From positions 2,356,001 to 2,420,000 of the forward strand of contig NZ_CP084528.1 of NCBI RefSeq assembly GCF_020410745.1: a stretch of 64,000 bases of DNA. Direction: 5' to 3'. Below are positions 42,998-54,011 of the stretch, one piece after another. A program made the translations under genes and the position numbers. Numbering within the stretch: the first letter of the stretch is position 1; every line of letters begins with the position of its first letter. Origin of the DNA: Kaistella polysaccharea. Its GTDB lineage: Bacteria > Bacteroidota > Bacteroidia > Flavobacteriales > Weeksellaceae. The notes beneath the pieces were generated by a model that was not told the origin of the DNA, ran no database searches, and saw only the letters and a list, made by a program, of their open reading frames with translations.

Positions 42998-45361
42998 ATG
43001 AGTCAAAGCACAAACGTCGACGTCGATGCTCCGAAAGATATCAATATTAATGAACTGATAAAACCCTATACCAGACGTTGGCTGTGGTTTTTGCTTTCTG
43101 TACTTGCAGTAGTTTTAGCAACCTATATTTATCTTAAAATCACGGAACCGTCTTATAAAATCGATTCTACGGTTCTCATTAAAGATGCTAAAAAATCGCC
43201 CGCTGGTGGATTAGGAGCGCTTTCTGATTTGTCTGGTTTTGGAAATATGGCCACGAACAGCATCGAAAATGAAATTGAGGTTTTCAAATCAAAAAAGTTG
43301 ATGACTGATGCGGTGTCGCGTTTGGGATTACAAACAACTCTTTTTTCAAAGAAAAACTTCCGTACGACTGAATTATATGGAGAAACAGCTCCCGTTCTCA
43401 TTCAGGTAATCAACGAAAAAGAATATGAAAAGCCCATTAACGAACCGGTTCAGATCATCATTAATGGCGACAAAATTGAACTGGTTTCGCCCGAACTTTC
43501 TACTAACATTGTAACTACTTTTAATAAAACGATAAGTCTGCCGTACGCCAATATTTTAATACGCAAAAATCCCGCAGCTGATCCCTCCAAGATTAAAGAT
43601 TTGGGAGACCTAATGTTTAATTTTTCGACAATAGAACAGGCGGTCAATCGATTTCAGAAAGCGACTGAAGTTGATTTGGTAGATAAAGATGCGACAGTGA
43701 TTGGCTTATCAATAAAATATCCAGCTAAGGAAAAAGCTAAAGATCTCCTCAATAAATTGATTGAAGCATATAATAACGACGCTACCAGTGATAAAAACTC
43801 CGAATCTAAGAAAACAAAAGATTTTATCGATGACCGAATTGCCATTATTGCAAGTGAACTGGGAGATGTTGAATCTCAAAAAGAAACGTTTAAAAGGGCG
43901 AACAACATTACTGATATTCCGACTGAAGCAACGTTAAGTCTGGAAACATCTGCGAAAGCCCGCCAACAACTTTTAGAAACAGAAACAGAACTAAGTTTAA
44001 CAAACAATCTGATTTCTTATATGAAAGGATTAGGAAACAACCAAACTTTACCGTCTAGTGTGGGTTTGAGCAATCCAACGGCATCTGTAAATATTAATGC
44101 GTACAATCAATTAATCCTTGAACGAAACGGCCTTCTGGAAAATGCGACGCCTCAAAATCCTGTTGTGGCTGATCTGACGAAACAAATTAATAATCTACGC
44201 TCTTCGGTAATGGACGGTTTGGTGAAATCCCGAACGGCCTTACAGACGACCATTAATGACATTCAATCTGAACAAAATACAATAAGGGCGAAAATTTCCA
44301 AAATACCGGCGCAGGAAAAAATGTTCCGCAGTATCGAACGGCAACAGCAAATTAAGGAAAATCTCTATTTAATCCTCTTAGAAAAACGGGAAGAAACGGC
44401 CATTAATTTAGCCATGACGGCACCGAAAGCGCGCGTTTTGGATGCTGCCTACGCCTCGGAAAAACCAGTATCTCCACGAAAAATGCTGTTTTTAGGTGGT
44501 GCTGTTATTTTAGGACTTTTACTGCCATTTGCGTTTATTTATATTACAGAACTTTTGGACAATAAAGTCCGCTCCAAACATGATCTGGAAAAACTTTCTC
44601 CCGCTCCGATTGTTGGTGAACTGCCGCGCGTCGGTAAAGGAGAAAATGAAATTGTACAGGTTAATGATTTGTCGCCAATGTCTGAAGCCTTCCGAATTTT
44701 GATTACGAATATGAATTTCATGTTGCCGAAGAAAGAGAAGGGGAAAGTCGTTTTTGTAACTTCTACGATCAAGGGCGAAGGCAAAACTTTCACCTCTGTC
44801 AACCTAGCATTGACTTTGGCGTCACCAAAAAATAAAGTCATCATCATTGGTGCGGATATTCGAAATCCTCAGCTTCAACGGTATAATCCTGCCAGAAAAG
44901 GGCTGGATGGTTTAACAGAATTCCTTTATAATACTGAAGAAAAGCTGCAAGATATTGTTCATGTTTCTACCTTCAATCCTTATTTAGATGTGATTTATTC
45001 TGGAAGTATTCCGCCGAACCCGACAGAATTGCTCTCTAACGGTCGATACGAAATGCTCGTTGATTTGCTGAAAGTGCAATACGATTATATCATCATCGAC
45101 ACTGCTCCGCTTATGCTGGTGACCGATACTTTATTATCTTCTGACATGGCTGATGCAACGCTTTACGTAACGCGATCTGGCTTTACTGATAAACCGCTTA
45201 TTGATTTTGCCAATAAGCAAATTGAAACCAAAAAAATTAGAAATGTCGGCTTTGTATTAAACGATGTTGACAAGAATAATTTTGGATATGGTAATAAATA
45301 TGGGTACGGATATCAGGCGGAAGAAAAGGGTTTTTTCGGAAAACTTAAGGATAAGTTTTAA
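42998..45361 (+). CDS. wzc: Polysaccharide co-polymerase and tyrosine autokinase (Wzc)
   Basis: 787 residues. The Wzz domain has membrane helices near 30-48 and near 505-525 with a coiled, mostly helical periplasmic part between. The cytoplasmic BY-kinase domain shows Walker [13 protein letters not shown] (about 585-596), Walker A' [11 protein letters not shown] and Walker [10 protein letters not shown]. The tail [12 protein letters not shown] is the tyrosine cluster that is autophosphorylated. It regulates chain length and export with Wza. Full-length fused type, no truncation. Confidence 0.93.
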   Translation: MSQSTNVDVDAPKDININELIKPYTRRWLWFLLSVLAVVLATYIYLKITEPSYKIDSTVLIKDAKKSPAGGLGALSDLSGFGNMATNSIENEIEVFKSKKLMTDAVSRLGLQTTLFSKKNFRTTELYGETAPVLIQVINEKEYEKPINEPVQIIINGDKIELVSPELSTNIVTTFNKTISLPYANILIRKNPAADPSKIKDLGDLMFNFSTIEQAVNRFQKATEVDLVDKDATVIGLSIKYPAKEKAKDLLNKLIEAYNNDATSDKNSESKKTKDFIDDRIAIIASELGDVESQKETFKRANNITDIPTEATLSLETSAKARQQLLETETELSLTNNLISYMKGLGNNQTLPSSVGLSNPTASVNINAYNQLILERNGLLENATPQNPVVADLTKQINNLRSSVMDGLVKSRTALQTTINDIQSEQNTIRAKISKIPAQEKMFRSIERQQQIKENLYLILLEKREETAINLAMTAPKARVLDAAYASEKPVSPRKMLFLGGAVILGLLLPFAFIYITELLDNKVRSKHDLEKLSPAPIVGELPRVGKGENEIVQVNDLSPMSEAFRILITNMNFMLPKKEKGKVVFVTSTIKGEGKTFTSVNLALTLASPKNKVIIIGADIRNPQLQRYNPARKGLDGLTEFLYNTEEKLQDIVHVSTFNPYLDVIYSGSIPPNPTELLSNGRYEMLVDLLKVQYDYIIIDTAPLMLVTDTLLSSDMADATLYVTRSGFTDKPLIDFANKQIETKKIRNVGFVLNDVDKNNFGYGNKYGYGYQAEEKGFFGKLKDKF

Positions 45362-45443
45362 GTAAGATGGCGATTGTAAGAACTTAGTAATTTATTTCGA
45401 TAGAATTTATCAACTCACCCCTTCTGGAATATTGTAGAATATT

Positions 45444-45845
45444 ATGAAACCTACGCTTATTAATTTACCGAAAATAGTCGATCCTAGGGGAAATTTATCT
45501 TTTTTTGAAAATTCCCATCAAGTGCCTTTTCAAATTGAGCGCACCTACTGGATATATGATGTGCCAGGTGGAGAGAAAAGAGGAAGTCATGCTTTCAAAG
45601 AACAACAGGAATTTATTATCGCTCTTTCCGGAAGTTTTGATGTGATCCTGCATGATGGAATCGAAGAACAATGTTTTACGCTGAATCGGTCGTATTATGG
45701 TCTTTACGTTCCAAAAATGTGCTGGCGCCGACTGGATAATTTTTCCACCAATTCATTGGCACTTATCGTGTCAGATAGAATGTACTCTGAAAATGATTAT
45801 ATTCGTGATTTCGAGGAATTTAAAAAGTTCAAGAATGAAGAATAA
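45444..45845 (+). CDS. Sugar 3,4-ketoisomerase-like cupin with HAF in place of HAH (cassette 2, first member)
   Basis: 133 residues, the same length as the gene at 5077 and clearly paralogous (LPKIVD.RGNLSFFE, RTYWIYDVPGGE.RGSHAFKEQQEFI). It has H49 followed by F51 where FdtA has a second His. Its ATG is 82 nt after the wzc stop, with no convincing promoter between. As in cassette 1, it is followed by an intact HAH version, so the pair seems to be kept as a unit. Confidence 0.8.
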   Translation: MKPTLINLPKIVDPRGNLSFFENSHQVPFQIERTYWIYDVPGGEKRGSHAFKEQQEFIIALSGSFDVILHDGIEEQCFTLNRSYYGLYVPKMCWRRLDNFSTNSLALIVSDRMYSENDYIRDFEEFKKFKNEE

Positions 45846-46251
45846 ATCAGTATTCGACTGTTCCGTGATCGAATTGGGTAAAATTAGTTTTGCAGAGGGA
45901 AATTTGACCGTGGTAGAAAATTCGTCAGATTTTCCTTTTGAAGTTAAACGGGTTTTTTACTTATATGATATTGCAGGAGGAGAAAGCAGGGGAGCTCACG
46001 CACATGTTGAATGTCACCAGTTTCTAATAGCCGCTTCTGGCAGTTTTGAAGTTTCATTGGATGATGGGAAATTTAAGCGGCAGGTATTTCTGAATCGTCC
46101 TGATTTTGGTCTTCATATTCCTCCGGGGGTTTGGGCTTCTGAATTAAATTTTTCGTCTGGTGCTATTTGTTTGGTTTTGGCTTCCACTATCTTTGATGAA
46201 AGCGACTATATTCGAGATTATAATGATTTCTTAAAACAGATCCATGAATAA
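45835..46251 (+). CDS. fdtA: dTDP-4-keto-6-deoxyglucose 3,4-ketoisomerase, FdtA/QdtA family (cassette 2, second member)
   Basis: 138 residues from the ATG at 45835, which overlaps the previous gene by 11 nt; the longer frame upstream is the previous gene in another phase. RGAHAH gives His55 and His57. It is very similar to the gene at 5468 ([26 protein letters not shown] is common). It should feed the acyltransferase/aminotransferase pair that follows. Confidence 0.83.
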   Translation: MKNKSVFDCSVIELGKISFAEGNLTVVENSSDFPFEVKRVFYLYDIAGGESRGAHAHVECHQFLIAASGSFEVSLDDGKFKRQVFLNRPDFGLHIPPGVWASELNFSSGAICLVLASTIFDESDYIRDYNDFLKQIHE

Positions 46252-46711
46252 AATTCACCCATTGGCAGAGGTACAAAGTCCTTCAGTTGGTGAGGGAACT
46301 TTTGTCTGGCAATATTCCATCATTTTAGAAGACGCGGTAATCGGAACAAATTGTAATATCAATTGTCATGTTTTTATTGAAAATGACGTTATTATCGGTA
46401 ACAATGTTACGGTGAAACCTGGTGTTCAGATATGGGACGGATTGCGCATCGAGGATGATGTTTTTATTGGGCCAAACGTAACATTCACAAACGATCCATT
46501 TCCAAGATCAAAACAGTACCAGAAAAATGTACAACGTACCCTGATTTGTAAAGGAGTAAGTATTGGCGCTAATGCTACAATTTTAGGAGGCGTAACAGTG
46601 GGGGAAAATTCAATGATTGGAGCAGGAAGTGTGGTCACTAAAAATATACCCTCAAATGAACTGTGGGTAGGAAACCCAGCCCGTAAAGTAAAAAACATAA
46701 GTAATGATTAA
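46244..46711 (+). CDS. fdtC: Hexapeptide-repeat sugar N-acyltransferase (FdtC/WlbB-like; cassette 2)
   Basis: 155 residues of hexapeptide-repeat beta-helix ([30 protein letters not shown], ending [12 protein letters not shown]). It overlaps its neighbours by 8 nt on each side. It is a close paralogue of the gene at 5880. Differences concentrate around the middle loop ([12 protein letters not shown] versus [12 protein letters not shown]), which may reflect another acyl donor or drift. Confidence 0.82.
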   Translation: MNKIHPLAEVQSPSVGEGTFVWQYSIILEDAVIGTNCNINCHVFIENDVIIGNNVTVKPGVQIWDGLRIEDDVFIGPNVTFTNDPFPRSKQYQKNVQRTLICKGVSIGANATILGGVTVGENSMIGAGSVVTKNIPSNELWVGNPARKVKNISND

Positions 46712-47804
46712 ATTTCTTGATTTACAGAAAATAAATCTGGTACACCAAGACGAAATTGAAAATAAATTACTAGAAGTCTTCCGCAGTGGTTGGTATCTGT
46801 TAGGAAACGAAGTGAAAAATTTCGAAGATAATCTGGCAAAATATATAGGAAGTACTCATGCAATTGGTGTTGCCAATGGTTTGGATGCTTTAAGACTCAT
46901 TCTTCGGGCGTACATTGAAAATGGAGTGATGCAGAAAGGAGACGAGATTATTGTTCCTGCAAATACCTACATTGCCTCAATTTTAGCGATTTCGGATAAC
47001 GGACTGGTTCCTGTTTTAGTTGAGCCTACACTGGATACTTATAATATTGACGTTTCGGAAATTGAGCAGAAAATTACCCCTAAAACAAAGGGAATTTTAA
47101 TTGTTCACCTTTACGGTAGAGCAGTTTGGTCAGAGGAATTACAAAAAATTGCCACAAATAACGGCTTAAAAATAATTGAGGATAATGCGCAATCTATTGG
47201 CGCAAGCTGGAACGGAATTAAAACGGGTAATATAGGAGACGCAGCCGGTTTTAGTTTTTATCCCGGTAAAAACTTAGGTGCTTTAGGAGATGCTGGCGCG
47301 GTAACTACCAACGATGAAAATCTCGCAAACACCATTCGAGCAGTTGCCAATTATGGTTCCACTGAAAAATATGTAAACTTATATCAGGGACTTAACTCGC
47401 GACTCGATGAAATTCAGGCCGCAGTTCTTTCCGTTAAGATAAAGTACATTGATTCTGAAAATATGCGTAGAAAGGAAATTGCCGAAATGTATCTCTCAGG
47501 AATAAAAAATCCTAAAATTGTATTGCCGGAAAGTCCTCAAAACAAAAATGAACACGTTTGGCACCTGTTTGTAATTAGATCCTCCGAAAGAGAAGAATTA
47601 CAAAAATATTTGGCTGAAAAGGACATACAAACCCTCATCCACTATCCAATTCCGCCTCACCAGCAAAAAGCGTATAAAGCCCTAAATGACCTCACATTTC
47701 CTATAACCGAAAAAATTCATGCTGAGGTGCTAAGTTTACCGATCTCACCAGTTTTAGATGATCAGGAAATTAGTACTATAATTGCCGCCCTCAACGACTT
47801 TTAG
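46704..47804 (+). CDS. fdtB: dTDP-3-keto-6-deoxyhexose 3-aminotransferase, DegT family (cassette 2)
   Basis: 366 residues, the same length as the copy at 6341; K189 in [13 protein letters not shown] is the PLP lysine, [11 protein letters not shown] binds the cofactor, and [12 protein letters not shown] is shared. Protein sequences of the two copies are strongly similar but with many substitutions spread along the length, so this is not a very recent duplication. The next gene, wzx, starts right after its stop. Confidence 0.87.
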   Translation: MIKFLDLQKINLVHQDEIENKLLEVFRSGWYLLGNEVKNFEDNLAKYIGSTHAIGVANGLDALRLILRAYIENGVMQKGDEIIVPANTYIASILAISDNGLVPVLVEPTLDTYNIDVSEIEQKITPKTKGILIVHLYGRAVWSEELQKIATNNGLKIIEDNAQSIGASWNGIKTGNIGDAAGFSFYPGKNLGALGDAGAVTTNDENLANTIRAVANYGSTEKYVNLYQGLNSRLDEIQAAVLSVKIKYIDSENMRRKEIAEMYLSGIKNPKIVLPESPQNKNEHVWHLFVIRSSEREELQKYLAEKDIQTLIHYPIPPHQQKAYKALNDLTFPITEKIHAEVLSLPISPVLDDQEISTIIAALNDF

Positions 47805-49106
47805 ATGATTAAAAAATTTAAGAATCTACTCACCTCTGACCTGATCAAAGTTTTTTCGTTGACTAGTCTTTCAACGGTAATTAAACTCTTAACAAGTTAC
47901 ATCACCGTGAAGGTGGTGGCTGCATTGGTTGGTCCTGCGGGAATTGCGCTTATAGGACAATTACAAAATTTCACCACAATTTTCGCGACTTTAGGTTCTG
48001 GCGGAATTAATAATGGAGTGGTGAGATATGTTTCCGAATTTAAAGGTGAGAAATCTTCATTTAAAAAATATATCCAAAATGGCCTGAAAATAACGATTTA
48101 TCTGTCGATCTTTTCTGGAGGTCTTCTCATTCTTTTCAGTTCCTTTCTCAGTCAGTGGGTTTTATTGGATCATCAATACTATTATGTTTTCGTATTTTTA
48201 GGCTGTAGTCTTTTGTTCCTTTCCTTGAATAATTTTTTGCTTTCAATACTTAATGGTTTACAGGAATTTAAAAAGTTTGTAATCATCAACATTACAACAA
48301 GTATAATTGGACTGTTATTCACCGTTTTTTTAGTGATGAATTACAACCTGCGAGGCGCCTTAGTCGCTACGGTAACTTACCAAAGTGTAGTTTTTTTTGG
48401 CACTGTCTTTTTTCTTAAGAAAGTAAATTGGTTTAGCAAAGCATATCTGTGGGGAAAAATGAACAGAGAGATCGTAAAAAAATATTTTTCCTATTCTCTT
48501 ATGGCTCTCGTTTCAGCCGCAACGATTCCCGTTTCTCAACTTCTGGTACGCGGTTATCTTATTCAGGAATTTACGGTTGAAAAAGCAGGTTTCTGGGAAG
48601 GAATGAATAGAATTTCTGGTTTGTATCTTATGCTTTTTACCACCTCATTTAGCGTCTATTACCTTCCTAAATTATCTGAATTAAAAAGCCACCATCTTCT
48701 ACGAAAGGAAATTTTAAACACCTATAAAATCATTACTCCCTTAATTTGTATCAGTTTACTACTTATTTATTTACTAAAAGATGTGGTAATTAATGTTCTC
48801 TTTACAAAGGAATTTTACCCTATGAAAGAACTTTTTTTGTGGCAACTCGCGGGCGATTTTTTTAAAATTATGAGCTGGATTCTTGCATTCTTGATGGTTG
48901 CTAAATCAATGACAAAAATTTACATCATTACCGAAATTATTTTTTCTGGTTTATTAGTAGTTTTGTCTTATTACTTTATTAATAAATATGGAGTCATTGG
49001 CGCAACACAGTCGTACTGTCTAAATTACTTTATTTACTTTGTCGTAATGGTCATCATCTTTAGAAAATTGTTATTTAAAACCAATTTAAATTCAGCTGCA
49101 ACATGA
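47805..49106 (+). CDS. wzx: O-antigen/capsule repeat-unit flippase (Wzx)
   Basis: 433 residues with about 12-14 hydrophobic segments. The opening SLSTVIKLLTSYITVKVVAALVGPAGIALIGQLQNF and GSGGINNGVVRYVSE are typical of the Wzx (O-antigen translocase) branch of the MOP superfamily. It moves the undecaprenyl-linked repeat unit to the periplasm. It is the only flippase in the window although two Wzy-type genes are present. Coupled by ATGA overlap to the following glycosyltransferase. Confidence 0.9.
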   Translation: MIKKFKNLLTSDLIKVFSLTSLSTVIKLLTSYITVKVVAALVGPAGIALIGQLQNFTTIFATLGSGGINNGVVRYVSEFKGEKSSFKKYIQNGLKITIYLSIFSGGLLILFSSFLSQWVLLDHQYYYVFVFLGCSLLFLSLNNFLLSILNGLQEFKKFVIINITTSIIGLLFTVFLVMNYNLRGALVATVTYQSVVFFGTVFFLKKVNWFSKAYLWGKMNREIVKKYFSYSLMALVSAATIPVSQLLVRGYLIQEFTVEKAGFWEGMNRISGLYLMLFTTSFSVYYLPKLSELKSHHLLRKEILNTYKIITPLICISLLLIYLLKDVVINVLFTKEFYPMKELFLWQLAGDFFKIMSWILAFLMVAKSMTKIYIITEIIFSGLLVVLSYYFINKYGVIGATQSYCLNYFIYFVVMVIIFRKLLFKTNLNSAAT

Positions 49107-50164
49107 AAATAATAATTCCGCTTGTAGGAACATTTGGAAAAGCTGGTGGTTGGCGGGTGATTTCAGAGTTGGCGAATCACTGGATTGCGCAGGGTCATGA
49201 AGTCGTCTTTTTTTCTCATATTAAATCTGAGGGTCCGTATTTTCCTACAAGGGCAAAAATTTTTTACTTTGATAATCAGGGTAAAATGTTTAATGATTTT
49301 AATAACAATCATCCTAAAGCACTGCTAGGACCTTTTGGAATACGAAGGATGTTGCGGAACATTTTAAACAAACAAGAAGCAGATATAGTGTTGGCAACCC
49401 ATTGCTTAACTGCTCACCCTGTAAGATATTCCACCATAAAAGCTAAAAAGTTTTACTACGTTCAGGCATATGAGCCGGAATATTATTATAAGAAAGATAT
49501 TAAATCACGAGTCTATAAACAAATTAGTAAAAACTCATATCACTTGGGATTGAATATCATTGTAAATGCTCCTATGTATCTTGATTATAAAGATATCAAG
49601 GCGGATAAATTCGTTTTTCCCGGTGTAGATTTTAATGTATTTAAACCAACCAAACAGCTACAACAGAAAAAAATAATTATTGGAACTATTGGAAGATTAG
49701 AAGCATACAAAGGCACCTCATATGTCCTCGAAGCTTTTAAATTACTTCGAAAAGAAATGGGCGATAAACTAGAGCTTCATATTGCATTTGGTGATGATTC
49801 GCTGAAAAGTGAAGACGGAATTGTACTGCACATACCTCAGGGAGATCAGGAGCTAGCAGAATATTATAACAGCCTTACGATGTATGTATGTGCAGGACTG
49901 GTTCAACTAGAGGCTGTTCATTATCCGGTTATAGAATCCATGGCCTGCAAAGTTCCGGTAATTACGACGGGTTATTTACCAGCTAACGATGATAATTCCT
50001 GGAAAGTTCCTGTGAAGAATGCGAACGAAATTAAAAATAGAGTCCTTGAAGTTCTTGAAAATGAAAAAGAAACAATAAGGAAGATAGAACAGGCATTCCT
50101 AGATGTACAGCAATTTGAAAGTAAAGCGGTGGCTGCGAAAATGTTAAATTATTTTAAAGAATAA
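49103..50164 (+). CDS. Family 4 glycosyltransferase
   Basis: 353 residues, GT-B. MKIIIPLVGTFGKAGGWRVISELA is the acceptor-side start, VQAYEPEYYYKKD follows, and TIGRLEAYKGTSYVLEAF marks the donor domain. The usual EGFG is VQLEAVHYPVIESMACKVP, which still keeps the spaced Glu pair. It overlaps wzx by 4 nt and wzy by 1 nt. Confidence 0.84.
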   Translation: MKIIIPLVGTFGKAGGWRVISELANHWIAQGHEVVFFSHIKSEGPYFPTRAKIFYFDNQGKMFNDFNNNHPKALLGPFGIRRMLRNILNKQEADIVLATHCLTAHPVRYSTIKAKKFYYVQAYEPEYYYKKDIKSRVYKQISKNSYHLGLNIIVNAPMYLDYKDIKADKFVFPGVDFNVFKPTKQLQQKKIIIGTIGRLEAYKGTSYVLEAFKLLRKEMGDKLELHIAFGDDSLKSEDGIVLHIPQGDQELAEYYNSLTMYVCAGLVQLEAVHYPVIESMACKVPVITTGYLPANDDNSWKVPVKNANEIKNRVLEVLENEKETIRKIEQAFLDVQQFESKAVAAKMLNYFKE

Positions 50165-51174
50165 TGATTCAAAGCATAATTTTCGGTTTTATCTTACTAT
50201 CCTTCATCTCGATATTCCGACCAGTTGCAAAAGTCGAAAAATATATTGTCATTTTTTGCGGCCTTGTTATGCTTTTATTCGCGGGTTTCCGAGAAGACAG
50301 TTTTGATTATATTATCTACGAACTGCTTTTTGAAAATTATGAAACCATAAGTGTTGAGCCAGCATTTAAAACGATTTCTTATCTCGTCACCCAGTTTACG
50401 GAAGATATCAGATATCTCTTTCTCATCTTTGCTTTTTTAGGAGTGAGTTTAAAATTAAAAGGAATTACTACGTTGAGTAATTTCGTGCTGCTGTCCTTAG
50501 TTGTTTATGTGAGTAATTTTTACCTTTTACATGAAATGACGCAAATTAGAGCAGGTGTTGCGTCTGCTTTTTTACTCCTTTCCATTAAACCCAATATGGA
50601 GCGGGATTTAAAGAAATTTCTTCTGTTTGCAATACTCGGTTTTTTATTCCATTATTCTGCGTTATTAATCCTTCCGCTCTGGTTTTTGCCTAAAAAGATA
50701 AATGTCAAAATATTAGGAATTTCTATTTTTTTGGGATACGCCTCTTTTTTTCTGGGTTTAAATTTTGTACGAATTATCCCTATTCCAGGCATACAGGAAA
50801 AGATAGAGGCTTATCTTACCCTGCAGGAAATGAATAATGAGGAGATAAACGTGTTCGGTTATTTATATCTTTTTCGGATATTGATCTTTTATGTTCTGCT
50901 TTTTAATTATAAGAAGTTTTCAAAATATAACATCTATTTTCCGCTGCTTCTTAATATGTATGCCATATCTCTTGTGGTGTTTACTGTTTTTGGTAAAATA
51001 CCAGCTTTTTCCAGCCGTATCAGCGAAATGTTGGGTGTTGTTGAAATTATTTTAATTCCCATGTTGGTTTATTTATTTAGAGTTCAAATATTGGGACGAC
51101 TCTTAGTTGTTTTGGTCGCACTCGTTTTTTTATTGGTCAATCTTTTCTATGTTGAATTAATTTTTGATATATGA
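50164..51174 (+). CDS. wzy: EpsG-family polysaccharide polymerase (Wzy-type), second copy
   Basis: 336 residues with about nine to ten hydrophobic segments. AGFREDSFDYIIYELLFE after the second helix and the central HEMTQIRAGVASAFLLLS match the EpsG family. It lies in the run wzx-GT4-wzy-GT2 with 1-4 nt overlaps, so it is the polymerase of the Wzx/Wzy route of this half. The other EpsG-like protein at 17165 is only distantly similar, implying two different linkages. Confidence 0.82.
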   Translation: MIQSIIFGFILLSFISIFRPVAKVEKYIVIFCGLVMLLFAGFREDSFDYIIYELLFENYETISVEPAFKTISYLVTQFTEDIRYLFLIFAFLGVSLKLKGITTLSNFVLLSLVVYVSNFYLLHEMTQIRAGVASAFLLLSIKPNMERDLKKFLLFAILGFLFHYSALLILPLWFLPKKINVKILGISIFLGYASFFLGLNFVRIIPIPGIQEKIEAYLTLQEMNNEEINVFGYLYLFRILIFYVLLFNYKKFSKYNIYFPLLLNMYAISLVVFTVFGKIPAFSSRISEMLGVVEIILIPMLVYLFRVQILGRLLVVLVALVFLLVNLFYVELIFDI

Positions 51175-52004
51175 TTGCTGCAGTAACTATTCTTTATAAT
51201 CCGCAACCTGATGTACTTCAAAATATCGAAACGTATATCGAACACGTAGATAAATTATACCTCATCGACAATTCCGATGCGTCAAATGAGCAAATGCTCC
51301 AGCGGATAAATGCTCCAGAAAAGGTTGTTTATATTTTTAATAATGAAAATTTAGGAATCGCCAGCGCTTTAAATATAGGGTGTAAAACTGCCATAAAAGA
51401 TGGTTTTGAGTGGATATTGACGATGGATCAAGACAGTAAAATATTAACGTTAGAGAAATTTTTTAAGGATGCCCTTGATCCTGATAATAAAACAGCGCTA
51501 TATTATCCGACCTACATCATAAATGGTGCTCCATACCAGTATCAAATTTTGGAGAATGAAAAACCCGTGGTCGTCATGACCTCCGGAAATATTCTTAATT
51601 TAGAAGCTTATACCGCAGTAAGTGGTTTTGAAGATAAATTATTCATTGATTATGTAGATATTGATTTCTGCTTAAAATTAAAATTAAATGGCTACCAACT
51701 CAAAGAATTAGAAGGATATAAAATTGCCCATGAATTGGGAAAATCAAAACTCAAACAAAATCTTTTATTTAAAATTTTATTGACCAATCACCCCTTAATC
51801 AGGAGGTATTATATTACGAGAAATAAATTTTATATGCTTAAAACGTATAAAAATATAACAACTTTTTATGACAAAGAAAAATATTCACTTTTAAAAGAGT
51901 TGGTCAAAATAATATTATTTGAAGATGAGAAGGTGCAGAAACTAAAAATAATGTACACGGCTTACGAAGATTTTAAGATGAATAAATTCGGCAAAAAGAG
52001 ATGA
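51171..52004 (+). CDS. Rhamnosyltransferase-like family 2 glycosyltransferase
   Basis: 277 residues. IAAVTILYNPQPDVLQNI, DNSDAS, ENLGIASALNIG and TMDQDSK are the motif set of the RfbF/WbbL-like GT2 group, which mostly uses dTDP-L-rhamnose or related dTDP-6-deoxy sugars. That fits the rml genes downstream, but RmlD is missing from the window. Coupled by 4-nt overlaps on both sides. Confidence 0.82.
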   Translation: MIAAVTILYNPQPDVLQNIETYIEHVDKLYLIDNSDASNEQMLQRINAPEKVVYIFNNENLGIASALNIGCKTAIKDGFEWILTMDQDSKILTLEKFFKDALDPDNKTALYYPTYIINGAPYQYQILENEKPVVVMTSGNILNLEAYTAVSGFEDKLFIDYVDIDFCLKLKLNGYQLKELEGYKIAHELGKSKLKQNLLFKILLTNHPLIRRYYITRNKFYMLKTYKNITTFYDKEKYSLLKELVKIILFEDEKVQKLKIMYTAYEDFKMNKFGKKR

Positions 52005-52708
52005 AGAATTCAGTGTGTATCGCAACTTATAATGGAGAACGGTTTATTCAGGAGCAAATCGCGTCAATTTTGCCACAGCTTCAAAATGATGATGAATTAA
52101 TTATTTCCGATGATTATTCGACTGATCGAACGATTGAAATTATAGAATCTTTCCGTGAAGATAGAATTAAAATTATCTTCAATAAAACTGAAAAAGGATA
52201 TACCAATAATTTTGAAAATGCTATAAAACATGCTTCTGGAGACTTTATCTATCTGTCAGATCAGGATGATGTTTGGTTACCACATAAAATTGAAGTGTTT
52301 AGCCACGAATTTGAGCACCACGATTTTCTGGTTAGTAATGCTAAAATTGTAAACGAGGAATTAGAAAGTCTTGATTCTCAAACCTACTTTGATCTCCGTG
52401 GTATGAGTACAGGCTTTCTGAGTGATTTGATTAAAACCAAGAGCTTAGGATGTTGTATGGCATTTAATAAAAAAGTTTTACAGAGAATTTTACCTTTTCC
52501 GCCAGATAAAAAGTTATGTCCACACGATTTTTGGATTTTGCTAATTTCAGAATTTTATTATCGATCAAAAGTAATTAAAGAACCATTGGTTTTATATCGC
52601 AGACACGGAAATACAACATCTACAGGCGGTGCAAAAAGCAGCAGTTCATTGTCATTTATGATAAAATTTAGATTATATTGCTTGGTTCATGTCCTGAAAA
52701 GATATTAA
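52001..52708 (+). CDS. Family 2 glycosyltransferase, alpha-rhamnosyl/galactosyl-like, short
   Basis: 235 residues. VCIATYNGERFIQEQIASIL, ISDDYSTDRT and LSDQDDVWLPHKI place it in the GT2 group of RfbG/WapR-like enzymes. These are usually about 290-310 residues, so this one is short at the C-terminus; the frame ends cleanly in TAA without a continuing frame that I can see. It closes the wzx-to-GT operon segment; 163 nt of AT-rich DNA without a recognised gene follow. Confidence 0.8.
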   Translation: MKNSVCIATYNGERFIQEQIASILPQLQNDDELIISDDYSTDRTIEIIESFREDRIKIIFNKTEKGYTNNFENAIKHASGDFIYLSDQDDVWLPHKIEVFSHEFEHHDFLVSNAKIVNEELESLDSQTYFDLRGMSTGFLSDLIKTKSLGCCMAFNKKVLQRILPFPPDKKLCPHDFWILLISEFYYRSKVIKEPLVLYRRHGNTTSTGGAKSSSSLSFMIKFRLYCLVHVLKRY

Positions 52709-52871
52709 ATTAACCACCTAATTGACACGGGAATTGTGAACTTCATCTAATTGAATTGTAGCATATTATAATGCCAGGTGTTTTAGAACTGGTAAAGGCT
52801 TTTAAAATTATATTCCGTCTGAGGAAATAAAATAAAAGCTTTGAACACCAAAAAATGGGAGAAAATTTAAA

Positions 52872-54005
52872 ATGAAAAATATACTCATCACCGGCGGAGC
52901 GGGTTTTATAGGATCAAATTTGGCCTTAAAATTAATATCAAAAGGTTATACCGTAACTGTTTTAGATAATTTATCTCCACAAATCCATGGTGAAAATCCG
53001 ACCGAAAACTCACCCCTTTTTCTCAGCATTAAAGACCACGTTAAATTAATTTACGGAACGGTTACCAATATTGAAGATTGGAAAAAAGCGCTGGAAGGTC
53101 AGGATGCCATCATTCACTATGCTGCTGAAACCGGCACTGGACAATCCATGTACGAAGTTCAAAAATATGTGGATGTAAATATTACGGGAACTTCTTTGAT
53201 GCTTGATTTGTTGGTAAATGGCAGTTACAAAATTAAGAAAGTAATTGTCGCCTCTTCGCGCTCGATTTATGGTGAAGGAAAATATATCAGTAAAGAATTG
53301 GGCGCGGTGTATCCGAAGCACAGAATTTCCAAAGATATGGATCAAAAAGATTTTGAACCTAATTATCCGAATTCGTCTGCGCTTACTTTGGTGGCTACAG
53401 ATGAAGACTCTAAAATTCACCCATCTTCCGTGTATGGCATTACCAAACAAAATCAAGAACAAATGGTGCTTACCGTCTGCCCAACAATCGGAATCGCCGG
53501 CGTTGCGTTTCGTTATCAAAATGTGTATGGCCCCGGACAATCATTAAAAAACCCCTACACCGGAATTCTTTCCATATTTTCAACACAGATTAAAAACGGA
53601 AATGCAATAACGATATTTGAAGATGGTAAAGAAAGCCGCGATTTCGTTTTCATTGATGACGTGGTCGAGGCAACAATTTTAGGCTTGGAAAAAGAGGAGG
53701 CAAACAATGAAGTTTTTAATGTCGGAACGGGTGTAGCCATCGATGTAATGTCGGTTGCTAAAGGGCTTTCTAAGAATTATGGCATTGATGTTCCCATTGC
53801 AATATCGGGAAATTACAGATTAGGAGATATTCGGCATAACTTTGCCGATTTGGCTAAAATTAAATCTTTCTTAGGATTTGAACCGAAAGTAAGTTTTGAG
53901 GAAGGATTAAAAAAATTTACAGATTGGGTGAATACGCAGGAAATTCAGGAAGATAAATACGAACAATCGATGGAAGAGATGAAATCAAAAGGATTGTATA
54001 AATAA
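52872..54005 (+). CDS. NAD-dependent nucleotide-sugar epimerase (dTDP-L-rhamnose 4-epimerase-like)
   Basis: 377 residues, longer than a standard sugar epimerase. [11 protein letters not shown] (8-18) binds NAD, ETGTGQSMYEVQKYVDVN is a distinctive family segment, and Y-GITK in SSVYGITKQNQEQ is the catalytic pair. About 45 extra residues with charged and Pro-rich sequence precede that motif. The wording resembles WbiB-type dTDP-L-rhamnose 4-epimerases. Assignment of substrate is by resemblance only. Confidence 0.75.
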   Translation: MKNILITGGAGFIGSNLALKLISKGYTVTVLDNLSPQIHGENPTENSPLFLSIKDHVKLIYGTVTNIEDWKKALEGQDAIIHYAAETGTGQSMYEVQKYVDVNITGTSLMLDLLVNGSYKIKKVIVASSRSIYGEGKYISKELGAVYPKHRISKDMDQKDFEPNYPNSSALTLVATDEDSKIHPSSVYGITKQNQEQMVLTVCPTIGIAGVAFRYQNVYGPGQSLKNPYTGILSIFSTQIKNGNAITIFEDGKESRDFVFIDDVVEATILGLEKEEANNEVFNVGTGVAIDVMSVAKGLSKNYGIDVPIAISGNYRLGDIRHNFADLAKIKSFLGFEPKVSFEEGLKKFTDWVNTQEIQEDKYEQSMEEMKSKGLYK

Positions 54006-54011
54006 TTCAGG

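Noticed and set aside
45697-45834. 46-residue extension of the second ketoisomerase of cassette 2
   Set aside because: Same reason: it is out-of-phase reading of the preceding gene.
53046-53540. 164-codon minus-strand frame opposite the 52872 epimerase
   Set aside because: It lies fully within a well-supported gene and has no recognisable domain or start context.
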